Below, one piece after another: positions 8,926 through 15,686 of a stretch of DNA of 64,000 nucleotides. The position numbers and the translations under genes were made by a program. Below the pieces are notes generated by a model. That model was not told the DNA's origin. It worked only from the letters and a program-made list of their open reading frames with translations, and did no database searches. Position 1 is the stretch's first letter, and each line of letters begins with the position of its first letter. The stretch is from Gorillibacterium timonense (GTDB lineage: Bacteria; Bacillota; Bacilli; Paenibacillales; NBRC-103111): assembly GCF_001457415.1 (NCBI RefSeq), contig NZ_LN881723.1:1-64000 (forward strand), read 5' to 3'.

Positions 8926-9794
8926 ACACGAACACCATCCTTGTTATAGCGGAAGAACCCTTCGCCGGTCTTCAGGCCGAGTTGTCCGGCGCGAACCATC
9001 TTCTTCAGCAGGTAGTTGGGGCGATATTTCAATTCGCCATATTCCTTGAACATCCGACTGAGAGCTGCATGAGTCGAATCCAGGCCAAACCGGTCGCACA
9101 TTTCAAGCGGTCCGTATTTCAAGTCGTAGCCATCTCGCATAGAAGCATCGATGTCCTCGGCTGTCGCAATGCCTTCGGCCAAAACGGCGATGGCTTCGTT
9201 GATCAGCGTGCAGATCAAGCGAGTGGTCACGAGGCCCGGAGATTCCTGCACTTGAATGCCTTTCTTATGCAGAGTTTCTTCCAAAAAGATGCGGGCGGCG
9301 TTGATCGTCTCATCCGAGGTCCGAATGCCGCGAACAACCTCTACCACGTCAATCTCCGTCATCGGGATCAGAAAGTGCATGCCGATGACGCGTTCCGGAT
9401 GGGTACACGCCGTTGCAAGCTCCGATAAGCTAAGGGTCGAGGTCGTGCTGGCGATGATCACATCGGGAGCGCACACTTCATCGAGCTTGCTAATAATGGC
9501 TTTCTTGTTGTCGATGTCCTCTGTCGTGCTTTCGATCACCAGCTGGCAGCTGTTCAAGGATTCGACGGATTCCGCTTTACGCAAATGGCCGAGAATCAAT
9601 TTCTTCTCGGAGTTGGTAATGCCCCATTTCTCAATTTGCTTGTCCAATCCGTTGCTGATTGCTGTGATTGCCGTTTCCAGCTTTTCATTGGTATGTTCGA
9701 GCATATAGACGTCGAGACCGCTCTTGGCCAACATCTCGGCAATGCCTTGTCCAACCGTACCAACGCCGATCAAACCAATTTTGGAAAATTTCAT
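8922..9794 (-). CDS. 3-hydroxyacyl-CoA dehydrogenase family protein
   Basis: A 290-residue NAD-dependent dehydrogenase related to 3-hydroxybutyryl-CoA dehydrogenases. The N-terminal Rossmann fold is clear (KIGLIGVGTVGQGIAEML, residues 5-22), and the C-terminal all-helical domain shows GPLEMCDRFGLD and KKMVRAGQLGLKTGEGFF. The catalytic His (IGMHF) and Glu (VVEVV) are kept. The usual HFFNP block reads HFLIP, and the conserved Asn of the VVNR motif is Thr (VTTR), so substrate or activity may differ. It overlaps ackA by 4 nt, pointing to a shared role in acyl-CoA or acetate metabolism. No thiolase or crotonase is nearby. Confidence 0.8.
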   Translation of the reverse strand: MKFSKIGLIGVGTVGQGIAEMLAKSGLDVYMLEHTNEKLETAITAISNGLDKQIEKWGITNSEKKLILGHLRKAESVESLNSCQLVIESTTEDIDNKKAIISKLDEVCAPDVIIASTTSTLSLSELATACTHPERVIGMHFLIPMTEIDVVEVVRGIRTSDETINAARIFLEETLHKKGIQVQESPGLVTTRLICTLINEAIAVLAEGIATAEDIDASMRDGYDLKYGPLEMCDRFGLDSTHAALSRMFKEYGELKYRPNYLLKKMVRAGQLGLKTGEGFFRYNKDGVRV

Positions 9795-9839
9795 AGGATC
9801 TCCACCCGCTTATCATGGTCTTATAAATACCGATCAGTC

Positions 9840-9860
9840 TTGCATGACCAACGCATGCAA
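9840..9860. promoter_or_regulatory. putative operator: 7-7-7 palindrome upstream of the dehydrogenase-ackA operon
   Basis: TTGCATG, 7 nt, CATGCAA is a perfect inverted repeat about 45 bp upstream of the dehydrogenase start. On the minus strand it contains TTGGTC and lies just upstream of an AT-rich TATTTATAAG, so it would overlap a -35 region. It has the shape of a dimeric repressor site. The cognate protein is unknown; it does not match a Rex site. Confidence 0.5.
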
Positions 9861-9939
9861 AACACACCATCCTAAATGATACATGGTTTTCGCCAAATTT
9901 TCATCCTTTTTCATCTCAGCTTCACAAAAAATCCACCTG

Positions 9940-10035
9940 GAGCATGTCTTCAAACCCGATTTCAAGCCGATTCACGCTCCTTTCTAGTATGCGTGAGTCC
10001 ATGCATTTCAATAAGAGCGTGTCATCAAATCGGAT
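9940..10035. repeat. degenerate repeat, copy A (two direct motif units)
   Basis: The intergenic region holds two direct copies of a 21-nt motif, GAGCRTGTCWTCAAAYCSGAT, at 9940-9960 and 10015-10035. Between them is CACGCTCC (9973-9980), complementary to the first end. The second unit shares 15 identical bases with 25465-25479. No coding sequence is present. It may be a remnant of a small mobile or structured element. Confidence 0.4.
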
Positions 10036-10056
10036 CATCAAGCAAAGCAACAAACG

Positions 10057-10095
10057 CAAAAAAAGACGACAGCCGGTTCAAGCTGTCGTCTTTTG
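10057..10095 (-). terminator. terminator overlapping the stop of the FtsH-like gene
   Basis: GACGACAGC pairs perfectly with GCTGTCGTC across an 8-nt loop and is followed on the minus strand by a T-run (TCTTTTTTT). The TGA stop of the protease gene (10078-10080) lies within the loop, so the 5' arm of the terminator is coding sequence. Confidence 0.9.
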
Positions 10096-11580
10096 TTTAA
10101 TCAGGGAGAGAAGGCTTCGGAATTGATTCCCGGAGAGAACCTCTTCCTTTACAAGGATGGCCAGAGATTGATGAAAGACTGAGCGATTGCGCTCCAGGAT
10201 GTCACGGGTATGCTCCGTGAGCTGCTTGATGATGCGGTTGTTTTCCTTCATAAGCTCTTCCTGGGTGACCATTTCCCGGTCAACTATCCCGAGATTGGTA
10301 AGGCCCGAGTCCATCATCGTCTTCACCAAATTCAACACCTGTTCGAAGTCGTTGCGCGAGCCGGTGCTCCGGCCTCCATAGAACATCTCCTCCGCGACCG
10401 CCCCGCCTAGAGCCACCATAATCCGGCCCTCCAGCTCCTGCTTCGTGTAGAGGTATTGGTCGTCCTGCGGATTGTGACGCACATAGCCAAGCGCCTGACC
10501 GCGCGGGCTGAGGGCAACCTGAGACACAGAACCGGGCTTCACGGCTTCCGCCATAATGGCATGCCCAAGCTCGTGCATCGCGACCCTCTCCCGTTCCTGC
10601 TTCGTGCTCTCCCGATCCGAGCGTTCCCCCATCAGTACTTTATCCACAGCCGCCGAAAGATGACGGTGCTCGATCACTTCACTCGATTCCCTCATCGCAT
10701 AGACAGCCGCTTCGTTCATCAAGCTCTCCAACTGCGCTCCGGAAAAGTTATAAGACTCCTCCGCGACCTTTGCCAGATTGACATTCATCGCAAGCGGTTT
10801 GTTCTTGGCATGAATAGTCAGAATGTGCAGCCGGCCTTTTTTATCGGGAAGATCGACTTGAATCTGCCGGTCAAACCGCCCCGGACGCAGAAGTGCGCTG
10901 TCCAGCATCTCCTTGCGATTCGTTGCTGCCATGATCAGAATCCGCGGAGTCTCCGTCGTATGAATCCCGTCCATCTCGGTGAGAAGCTGATTCAAGGTCT
11001 GGTCATATTCCCGGTGTTGGCCTCCGTCGCGCTTGCCGCCGATCACATCGATTTCATCGATGAAGACGATGGCGCTTTCTTTGTTTTCCTTTTGCGCTCG
11101 GGTCTTCGCGTCCTTGAACAGGTCGCGGACGCGGCTCGCTCCCACACCGACATACATCTCGACAAATTCACTGCCCGAAGCCGAGACGAAAACGGAATTG
11201 GTGTAATGGGCTGCGGCTTTGGCCATCAAAGTCTTCCCGGTTCCCGGAGGACCTTCGAGAAGAATACCCTTGAGCGGCCGAATGCCAAATTTCTTGATTT
11301 CATCGTGCCGGATCAGAAAATCGAGCGCTTCCTTAAGCTCATTCTTAGCCCGGTCCTGCCCTCCGATATCATCGAAAGTCAAATACGAAGGAGTTCTAAG
11401 CTTCGCTTTTCGCTCCACCGTTGCGGCAATGGCCCCTCCCTTTGGCTTCGCAACCAGAAAGAAGGCCGCTACAAAGACAACAAGGGTAAGAAACGGAACG
11501 ACGTTCACCCCGATGAAAGCCAGAAACACGATTCCCGAGATGACCGCTCCAATCACGATTTCCTTCCAATATTTACTCAT
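10078..11580 (-). CDS. FtsH-like membrane AAA+ zinc metalloprotease without a large external domain
   Basis: A 500-residue membrane-bound ATP-dependent protease. Two close hydrophobic segments (about residues 10-52) are separated by only a few residues, whereas classical FtsH carries an external domain of about 70 residues there. The AAA+ module follows: Walker [14 protein letters not shown], Walker [12 protein letters not shown], and the second region of homology ending GRFDRQIQ. The protease domain has the zinc motif HELGH and the third ligand in NDFEQV. The ATG at 11580 sits in ATGAGTAA, overlapping the stop of the upstream anchored protein by 8 nt. The pair is probably coupled, and the upstream product could be a partner or adaptor. 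A paralogue of the housekeeping FtsH (about 640 residues) is the likely explanation. Confidence 0.85.
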   Translation of the reverse strand: MSKYWKEIVIGAVISGIVFLAFIGVNVVPFLTLVVFVAAFFLVAKPKGGAIAATVERKAKLRTPSYLTFDDIGGQDRAKNELKEALDFLIRHDEIKKFGIRPLKGILLEGPPGTGKTLMAKAAAHYTNSVFVSASGSEFVEMYVGVGASRVRDLFKDAKTRAQKENKESAIVFIDEIDVIGGKRDGGQHREYDQTLNQLLTEMDGIHTTETPRILIMAATNRKEMLDSALLRPGRFDRQIQVDLPDKKGRLHILTIHAKNKPLAMNVNLAKVAEESYNFSGAQLESLMNEAAVYAMRESSEVIEHRHLSAAVDKVLMGERSDRESTKQERERVAMHELGHAIMAEAVKPGSVSQVALSPRGQALGYVRHNPQDDQYLYTKQELEGRIMVALGGAVAEEMFYGGRSTGSRNDFEQVLNLVKTMMDSGLTNLGIVDREMVTQEELMKENNRIIKQLTEHTRDILERNRSVFHQSLAILVKEEVLSGNQFRSLLSLIKQKTTA

Positions 11581-12106
11581 TTGGCCACACCCCCACGGAT
11601 GCCGGAACGCGCGGCAAAATGACATACTTGCTGTTCTTGCCGTCACTCAGACGGATATAGACATTTTCAGAATCCATCTCCGTGGAAGCCTGAAGGGACG
11701 GAACCGACTGGGCCTGTTCGTTCAGCAGCTTGGGAATATCGGAATACTGCTTGTTATCCATTGCTTGGGCAACTCCGAACAAGGCTTTGGACCACCAGTC
11801 GTCGATAGCATCCGAGGACTGGCTGTCGATTTGAAGCTTCACTTCGCGTCCATCAACAAGCGAAGCGCCGTCGGTCACGATGGACTGATATAGGTGGCGG
11901 AGATTCGCTCCGTCGGTAAGTTTGAGGTTCACAACAACCTGCTTGTTCGAAAAAGTGGCGTCAACCTGTTCCACTCCGGCATTCTTCTTGACGAGATCAG
12001 CAAGCGGATTCTCCATCGCATAGCTGCGATACATAAACCAGCCGCCAAAAAGAAGAGTGCCGGAGGTCAGCAGGGCGATAAGAATCGGCAATACTTTGAG
12101 CTTCAT
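11573..12106 (-). CDS. membrane-anchored protein of unknown function, partner of FtsH-like protease
   Basis: I do not recognise a family. The 177-residue product starts with a short basic N-terminus and one hydrophobic segment (about residues 5-24; VLPILIALLTSGTLLFGGW), then a soluble region of about 150 residues that should be outside the cell. The soluble part is polar with alternating strand-like stretches (QVVVNLKL, REVKLQI, KYVILPRV) and no cysteines. I chose the ATG at 12106 because GAGGCGGAC precedes it; the frame is open further upstream without a site. Its end overlaps the FtsH-like start by 8 nt, and the two form one unit. It could recruit or inhibit that protease, but this is inference. 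Confidence 0.65.
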   Translation of the reverse strand: MKLKVLPILIALLTSGTLLFGGWFMYRSYAMENPLADLVKKNAGVEQVDATFSNKQVVVNLKLTDGANLRHLYQSIVTDGASLVDGREVKLQIDSQSSDAIDDWWSKALFGVAQAMDNKQYSDIPKLLNEQAQSVPSLQASTEMDSENVYIRLSDGKNSKYVILPRVPASVGVWPNE

Positions 12107-12131
12107 CAATGTCCGCCTCTCTAGTATATAT

Positions 12132-12158
12132 TGTGATGATAGACAGTAGTATATCACA
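12132..12158. promoter_or_regulatory. spaced inverted repeat upstream of the FtsH-like pair
   Basis: TGTGAT and ATCACA are separated by 15 nt about 25 bp upstream of the first gene of the pair, in AT-rich DNA with several TATACT-like boxes (12123-12128, 12148-12153). It may be an operator or chance; the half-sites are too far apart for a standard Rex or CRP/FNR site. Confidence 0.3.
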
Positions 12159-12196
12159 TTAGGCAGATGGATGCTTGAGCTTTTAAGAAAAAGCAT

Positions 12197-12227
12197 GAAA
12201 AAATCCCCGGAAAACTCTCCAGGGATT
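12197..12227 (-). terminator. terminator of mtaD-tseB
   Basis: AATCCC and GGGATT pair, with an inner GGA/TCC, and a TTTTTTC tail follows on the minus strand. It lies 12 nt after the tseB stop. Confidence 0.8.
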
Positions 12228-12238
12228 CTCAGGTGATT

Positions 12239-12778
12239 CTATTGCAGGGAAAGCAGCCATTTATCGAGCAGCTCGCCGTCCTTGAAGCGGAAGTAGCTAT
12301 AATACAGCTTCTTCCCGCCCTCTTCCTTCACCCGGTAAAAAGACTGCCAGGCGTATTCACCGTTGTAGACGGCGGGGACGATGCGCAACAGCTCTGCTCC
12401 GGGGTTCGCTTCCAGCGTCTTGCTGCGGATGCTTTCCTTCGTAACCCCATCATCCGCATACTCCGTATGAACGGCTTCCCCGGAAACCCAAACGAACATC
12501 GCTCGTCCTTGATCATCCGCTCCTTGAACAATCATCATGGATGTATCTCCGACAAAGGGATCCACACGGGATACCGATTTTAAGGAGGTTTGCTTCATCG
12601 CCATTTCGATGGCCACATCTTCCTCTGTCCAAATATCCTTCTGAACGGAAAGATAAAACCGGTAGCCGAGGAACAGAATGAGACCCAACAGCACAAGGAC
12701 GAGGAGCGTAATCTTCGTTCCGGTCCGCCTCCCCGAACGTCCTCCCCGACTCCGGCTCGACACCCGAATCGCCGCCAT
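12239..12778 (-). CDS. tseB: DUF5590 protein, TseB/YpmB-like
   Basis: A 179-residue single-pass membrane protein. A very basic N-terminus (about 1-22) precedes one membrane helix (about 23-43; ITLLVLVLLGLILFLGYRFYL), and the rest is extracellular. The pattern around residues 50-175 (SVSRVDPFVGDTSMMIVQGAD, AWQSFYRVK, KLYYSYFRFKDG) resembles the DUF5590 tandem cystatin-like fold of B. subtilis YpmB (TseB), reported to affect the cell-wall elongation enzyme PBP2A. Position supports this: in B. subtilis ypmB lies between dinG and aspB-asnS, and here dinG and asnS also flank it. Its ATG overlaps the mtaD stop by one base. Confidence 0.72.
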   Translation of the reverse strand: MAAIRVSSRSRGGRSGRRTGTKITLLVLVLLGLILFLGYRFYLSVQKDIWTEEDVAIEMAMKQTSLKSVSRVDPFVGDTSMMIVQGADDQGRAMFVWVSGEAVHTEYADDGVTKESIRSKTLEANPGAELLRIVPAVYNGEYAWQSFYRVKEEGGKKLYYSYFRFKDGELLDKWLLSLQ

Positions 12779-14082
12779 CAGTTGCTCATCAGCTTCGCAT
12801 AGCGAAGGCGGAATTCCGCTTTAATCTTCTCTTCATCGAGCGTTAGGCATTCACCGTTCCGGACGAGCGCTTGTCCATCGACCCACACATCGGTCACATC
12901 TTTGGCGGATGCGGAATAGACGACGTGAGACAAATAGTTGGAAGCCGGCTCGAAATGCGGCTGATCGATATCGAGGGCGATGAAGTCGGCCTTCATCCCG
13001 GCCTTCAGCTCTCCCGTGTCAGGGAGCCAGATCGATTCGGCTCCGACCGACGTGGCCATGCGATAAGCCGCAAAGGCCGGAACAGCCGTCGGGTCCCCGC
13101 TGATCCCCTTATGCAGGAGAGCCGCGAGCCGCATTTCTTCGAAGAGATCGAGGTTGTTGTTGCTTGCCGAGCCGTCCGTGCCGAGCGATACCTTCACGCC
13201 TGCGTTGAGCAGCTCCGTTACCGGGGCAATGCCGCTCGCGAGCTTCAGGTTGCTTCCGGGATTATGGGAGACCCGAACATCGTGACGGGCGAGAATGTCA
13301 ATCTCGTGCGCGGTTAAGTGGACTCCGTGGGCAACGAGACAGGGACGATCGAACACACCTAGCTTCTCCAGGTGCTCGACGGGACGCGCGCCGTAGTCCT
13401 TAACATTTTGCTCGACTTCCCGAGCGGTTTCCGACATATGCGTGTGAATCGGAAGATCAAGGGCATGTGACGCCTCTACGAAACGGAGGATATACTCCGG
13501 AGGGCATGTATAAGGCGCATGAGGAGAGATCATGGTTGTGATTCGGCCGTTGGCTGCTCCGTTCCATTCCCGGGCGAAGCGGATCGCTTCCTCCAGCTTG
13601 GCGTCCTGAACGTCCGGAGGACAGAGTCCAATAACTCCGCGGGCCAAGCACCCGCGCATACCGGATTCTTCAACGGCCTTCGCAACCTCATCCATGTGAT
13701 CATACATATCAACGAACGCCGTCGTTCCGAATTTGAGCATTTCCACAATCGACAGAAGAGTGCCAGCGCGGACGTCCTCCGCCGTAAATCGAGCTTCATT
13801 CGGCCACATTTTCTCCTCCAGCCACACCTGGAGCGCCAGGTCATCGCCGACTCCCCGAAGCAAGGACATGGCGGCATGCCCGTGGGTATTCACAAGACCC
13901 GGCATGAACAAACGATGATTCCCATTCACCGTTTCATCAAAGCCCTTGGCCGTCTCACTAGCAGGAACTCCGTCTCCTAAATAAACGATCCGGTCTCCTT
14001 CTACGATCATAGAACCCTTGAATACGGGCTCTTGTTCATTACCTGTAATAAAAATGCCGTCTTTGACTAGTATTCGTTTCAT
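12778..14082 (-). CDS. mtaD: amidohydrolase, probable 5-methylthioadenosine/S-adenosylhomocysteine deaminase
   Basis: Cytoplasmic metal-dependent deaminase of the amidohydrolase superfamily, probably acting on methylthioadenosine and S-adenosylhomocysteine to give inosine derivatives. The 434-residue protein has the expected ligands and loops: GLVNTHGHAAMSLLRG (metal HxH), SPHAPYTCPPEY, IHTHMSETAREVEQN, LVAHGVHLT, HNPGSNLKLASG and LGTDGSASNNNLDLFEEM. The ATG at 14082 begins MKRILVKDG, the usual N-terminal strand; AAGGGAT precedes it, and upstream codons look non-coding. tseB follows directly. A related cytosine or chlorohydrolase activity cannot be excluded from sequence alone. Confidence 0.85.
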   Translation of the reverse strand: MKRILVKDGIFITGNEQEPVFKGSMIVEGDRIVYLGDGVPASETAKGFDETVNGNHRLFMPGLVNTHGHAAMSLLRGVGDDLALQVWLEEKMWPNEARFTAEDVRAGTLLSIVEMLKFGTTAFVDMYDHMDEVAKAVEESGMRGCLARGVIGLCPPDVQDAKLEEAIRFAREWNGAANGRITTMISPHAPYTCPPEYILRFVEASHALDLPIHTHMSETAREVEQNVKDYGARPVEHLEKLGVFDRPCLVAHGVHLTAHEIDILARHDVRVSHNPGSNLKLASGIAPVTELLNAGVKVSLGTDGSASNNNLDLFEEMRLAALLHKGISGDPTAVPAFAAYRMATSVGAESIWLPDTGELKAGMKADFIALDIDQPHFEPASNYLSHVVYSASAKDVTDVWVDGQALVRNGECLTLDEEKIKAEFRLRYAKLMSN

Positions 14083-14189
14083 TCCACCGATCCCTTTCCC
14101 GTAAGGCTTCTTCCCCAATGTACAACGCGTTCCAGTCAAAAGCAAGGTGCGTTCTTTTCTCACCGTATGCGGCCTCAGCGACGCGCGGC

Positions 14190-14219
14190 ATCACATGACG
14201 GTGGTGAACTCTATGTCAA
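14190..14219 (-). promoter_or_regulatory. probable sigma-A promoter of mtaD-tseB
   Basis: Minus strand: perfect -35 TTGACA (14214-14219), 18-nt spacer, -10 TGTGAT (14190-14195; 4 of 6). It lies about 110 bp upstream of the mtaD start in the divergent region. Confidence 0.4.
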
Positions 14220-14306
14220 GCCTTTCAATTGTTTCTCTGACATTGCTTTGTGTTCCTTGTTTATGTTACTTTTACAAATAGGAATCTTCATGCTTCGTCC
14301 ATCCTA

Positions 14307-14328
14307 GAGTGTGTTTGCGAACACGCTC
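14307..14328. repeat. hairpin in the DUF47 gene leader
   Basis: GAGTGTGTT and AACACGCTC pair (one G-T) across a TGCG tetraloop, about 45 bp before the DUF47 start. The ends resemble the GAGCGTGTC motif of the repeats near 10.0 and 25.5 kb. There is no T-run, so it is not a terminator. Confidence 0.45.
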
Positions 14329-14373
14329 CTGGCACTACGGTTCAATTTTCTATTCAAAAGGAGCAAAAGCCAC

Positions 14374-14991
14374 ATGTTTCAAAAGAAAAGCGACACGGAT
14401 TTTTACGGATTGCTGCAGGAATCGGCCGAGAACACCCTCGTTGCGGCCAAGCTGTTCCGCGAGGCGATGAGCGGCGTCAAGCCTCCCGTCACCTACATCG
14501 ATCAGCTGAAGGACCTGGAGCACAAGGGCGACAATATCACTCATATGATCTACCGCGGGTTGAACAAGGTATTCATTACCCCTCTTGACCGCGAAGATAT
14601 TATGGACCTGGCCAACAAGATGGACGATGTCATTGACTATATCGAAGAGACATCAGCCCGTTTCGACTACCTCAACATCGAGAAATCCGACGAATACATG
14701 CTGAAGTTCGCCGAAGTGATCATCGGTGCCTGCGAGCATATCCTCGAAGCCTTCAAGCTCTTGTCTAAGAAAAAATATACCCAGATCAGCGAGCATACGG
14801 TCATCATCAACAGCTTTGAGAACGAAGGCGACCGGCTTCTCCGCGAAGGCATTCGCCGCATTTTCGTATCGCCGACAGACCCCTACAGCGACTTCAAGAT
14901 CAAAGAAGTTTATGAGCGTTTGGAAAAGGCGACGGACGCTTGCGAAGGCGTCGCCAATATCCTCGACAGCATCATTCTCCGTTACGCTTGA
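14374..14991 (+). CDS. DUF47 family PhoU-like protein
   Basis: A 205-residue all-helical cytoplasmic protein of the DUF47 (YkaA-like) family, related to PhoU and commonly found as the accessory partner of Pit-type phosphate transporters. Diagnostic segments are FYGLLQESAENTLVAAKLF near the start, LKDLEHKGDNITHMIY, TPLDREDIMDLANKMDDVIDYIEE (metal-binding style E/DxxxD motifs) and KATDACEGVANILDSIILRYA at the end. The ATG at 14374 is behind AAGGAG; upstream in-frame codons look non-coding. Unusually, no pit transporter follows; a terminator comes 12 nt after the stop and rex is convergent. The gene stands alone, so its transporter partner must be elsewhere. Confidence 0.88.
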   Translation: MFQKKSDTDFYGLLQESAENTLVAAKLFREAMSGVKPPVTYIDQLKDLEHKGDNITHMIYRGLNKVFITPLDREDIMDLANKMDDVIDYIEETSARFDYLNIEKSDEYMLKFAEVIIGACEHILEAFKLLSKKKYTQISEHTVIINSFENEGDRLLREGIRRIFVSPTDPYSDFKIKEVYERLEKATDACEGVANILDSIILRYA

Positions 14992-15002
14992 TTCGAATCG
15001 AT

Positions 15003-15049
15003 AAACGGGCTATCCAACCGGCATGTTTCCGGAAGGATAGCCCGTTTTG
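15003..15049 (+). terminator. terminator of the DUF47 gene
   Basis: A 12-bp perfect stem AACGGGCTATCC / GGATAGCCCGTT, with an inner CCGG/CCGG stem, is followed by TTTTGGTTTG. It lies between the convergent DUF47 gene and rex and may also act weakly on the minus strand. Confidence 0.88.
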
Positions 15050-15062
15050 GTTTGTTGGACGA

Positions 15063-15686
15063 CTATTCGAGATAAAACGCGAGGCTTTGCAGCTCCGTGG
15101 TGAAATCCGCGTAATGCACACGCACTCCATCCTTGACCTTGATGATCGCGGGTGCGAACGATAGAATCGCTTCGACTCCGGCGTTCACAAGATCGTCCGC
15201 GACCTTTTGCGCCTCGGAACCGGGTACGGTGATGATCCCAACGCGAACGTGCTGGGTTTGAACCGTGCCCACCATTTCCTCCATCGGTTGTACAGTGAGG
15301 TTATTGATGGCGGTGCCGATGATTCCCGGCTGAGAATCGAACAAGGCGACAATTCGCATGTTGTCGTTCAGATAAGCGTTGTAATTGCTGAGCGCTTTTC
15401 CCAGATTTCCGGCTCCGACGAGGACGACAGCGATATCGCGGTCCAGCTTCAAGATATGACGAATCTTCTCGATAAGATATTCCACATCGTACCCGATGCC
15501 CTTCTTGCCGAAATCTCCGAAATAAGCCAGATCCTTGCGGATCTGAGCGGGATTGAGATCCAACCGGCGTCCAAGATCCTGGGAAGAAACCGTCTGTACC
15601 CCATTGCCCAACAGCTCGGCTAAGTACCGCAAGTACACAGGGAGTCGGCGGACCACTGCTTCGGAAATTTTTTCTGTCGTCTTCAT
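15063..15686 (-). CDS. rex: redox-sensing transcriptional repressor Rex
   Basis: Cytoplasmic dimeric repressor that senses the NADH/NAD+ ratio and controls fermentation and respiration genes. The 207-residue protein has an N-terminal winged helix (about 1-80; RRLPVYLRYLAELL, SSQDLGRRLDLNPAQIRKDLAYFG, the hallmark Rex recognition region) and a Rossmann domain with VVLVGAGNLGKALSNY (about 85-101). A C-terminal helix (TELQSLAFYLE) should make the domain-swapped dimer. The ATG at 15686 overlaps the dinG stop as ATGA; the upstream in-frame ATG lies inside dinG. Co-transcription with dinG is likely. Targets could include the nearby dehydrogenase-ackA operon, but I see no Rex site there. Confidence 0.95.
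   Translation of the reverse strand: MKTTEKISEAVVRRLPVYLRYLAELLGNGVQTVSSQDLGRRLDLNPAQIRKDLAYFGDFGKKGIGYDVEYLIEKIRHILKLDRDIAVVLVGAGNLGKALSNYNAYLNDNMRIVALFDSQPGIIGTAINNLTVQPMEEMVGTVQTQHVRVGIITVPGSEAQKVADDLVNAGVEAILSFAPAIIKVKDGVRVHYADFTTELQSLAFYLE

Noticed and set aside
12132..12158. Rex or CRP/FNR site upstream of the FtsH-like pair
   Set aside because: Half-sites TGTGAT/ATCACA are 15 nt apart, too far for either protein's known site, so it is kept only as a low-confidence inverted repeat.
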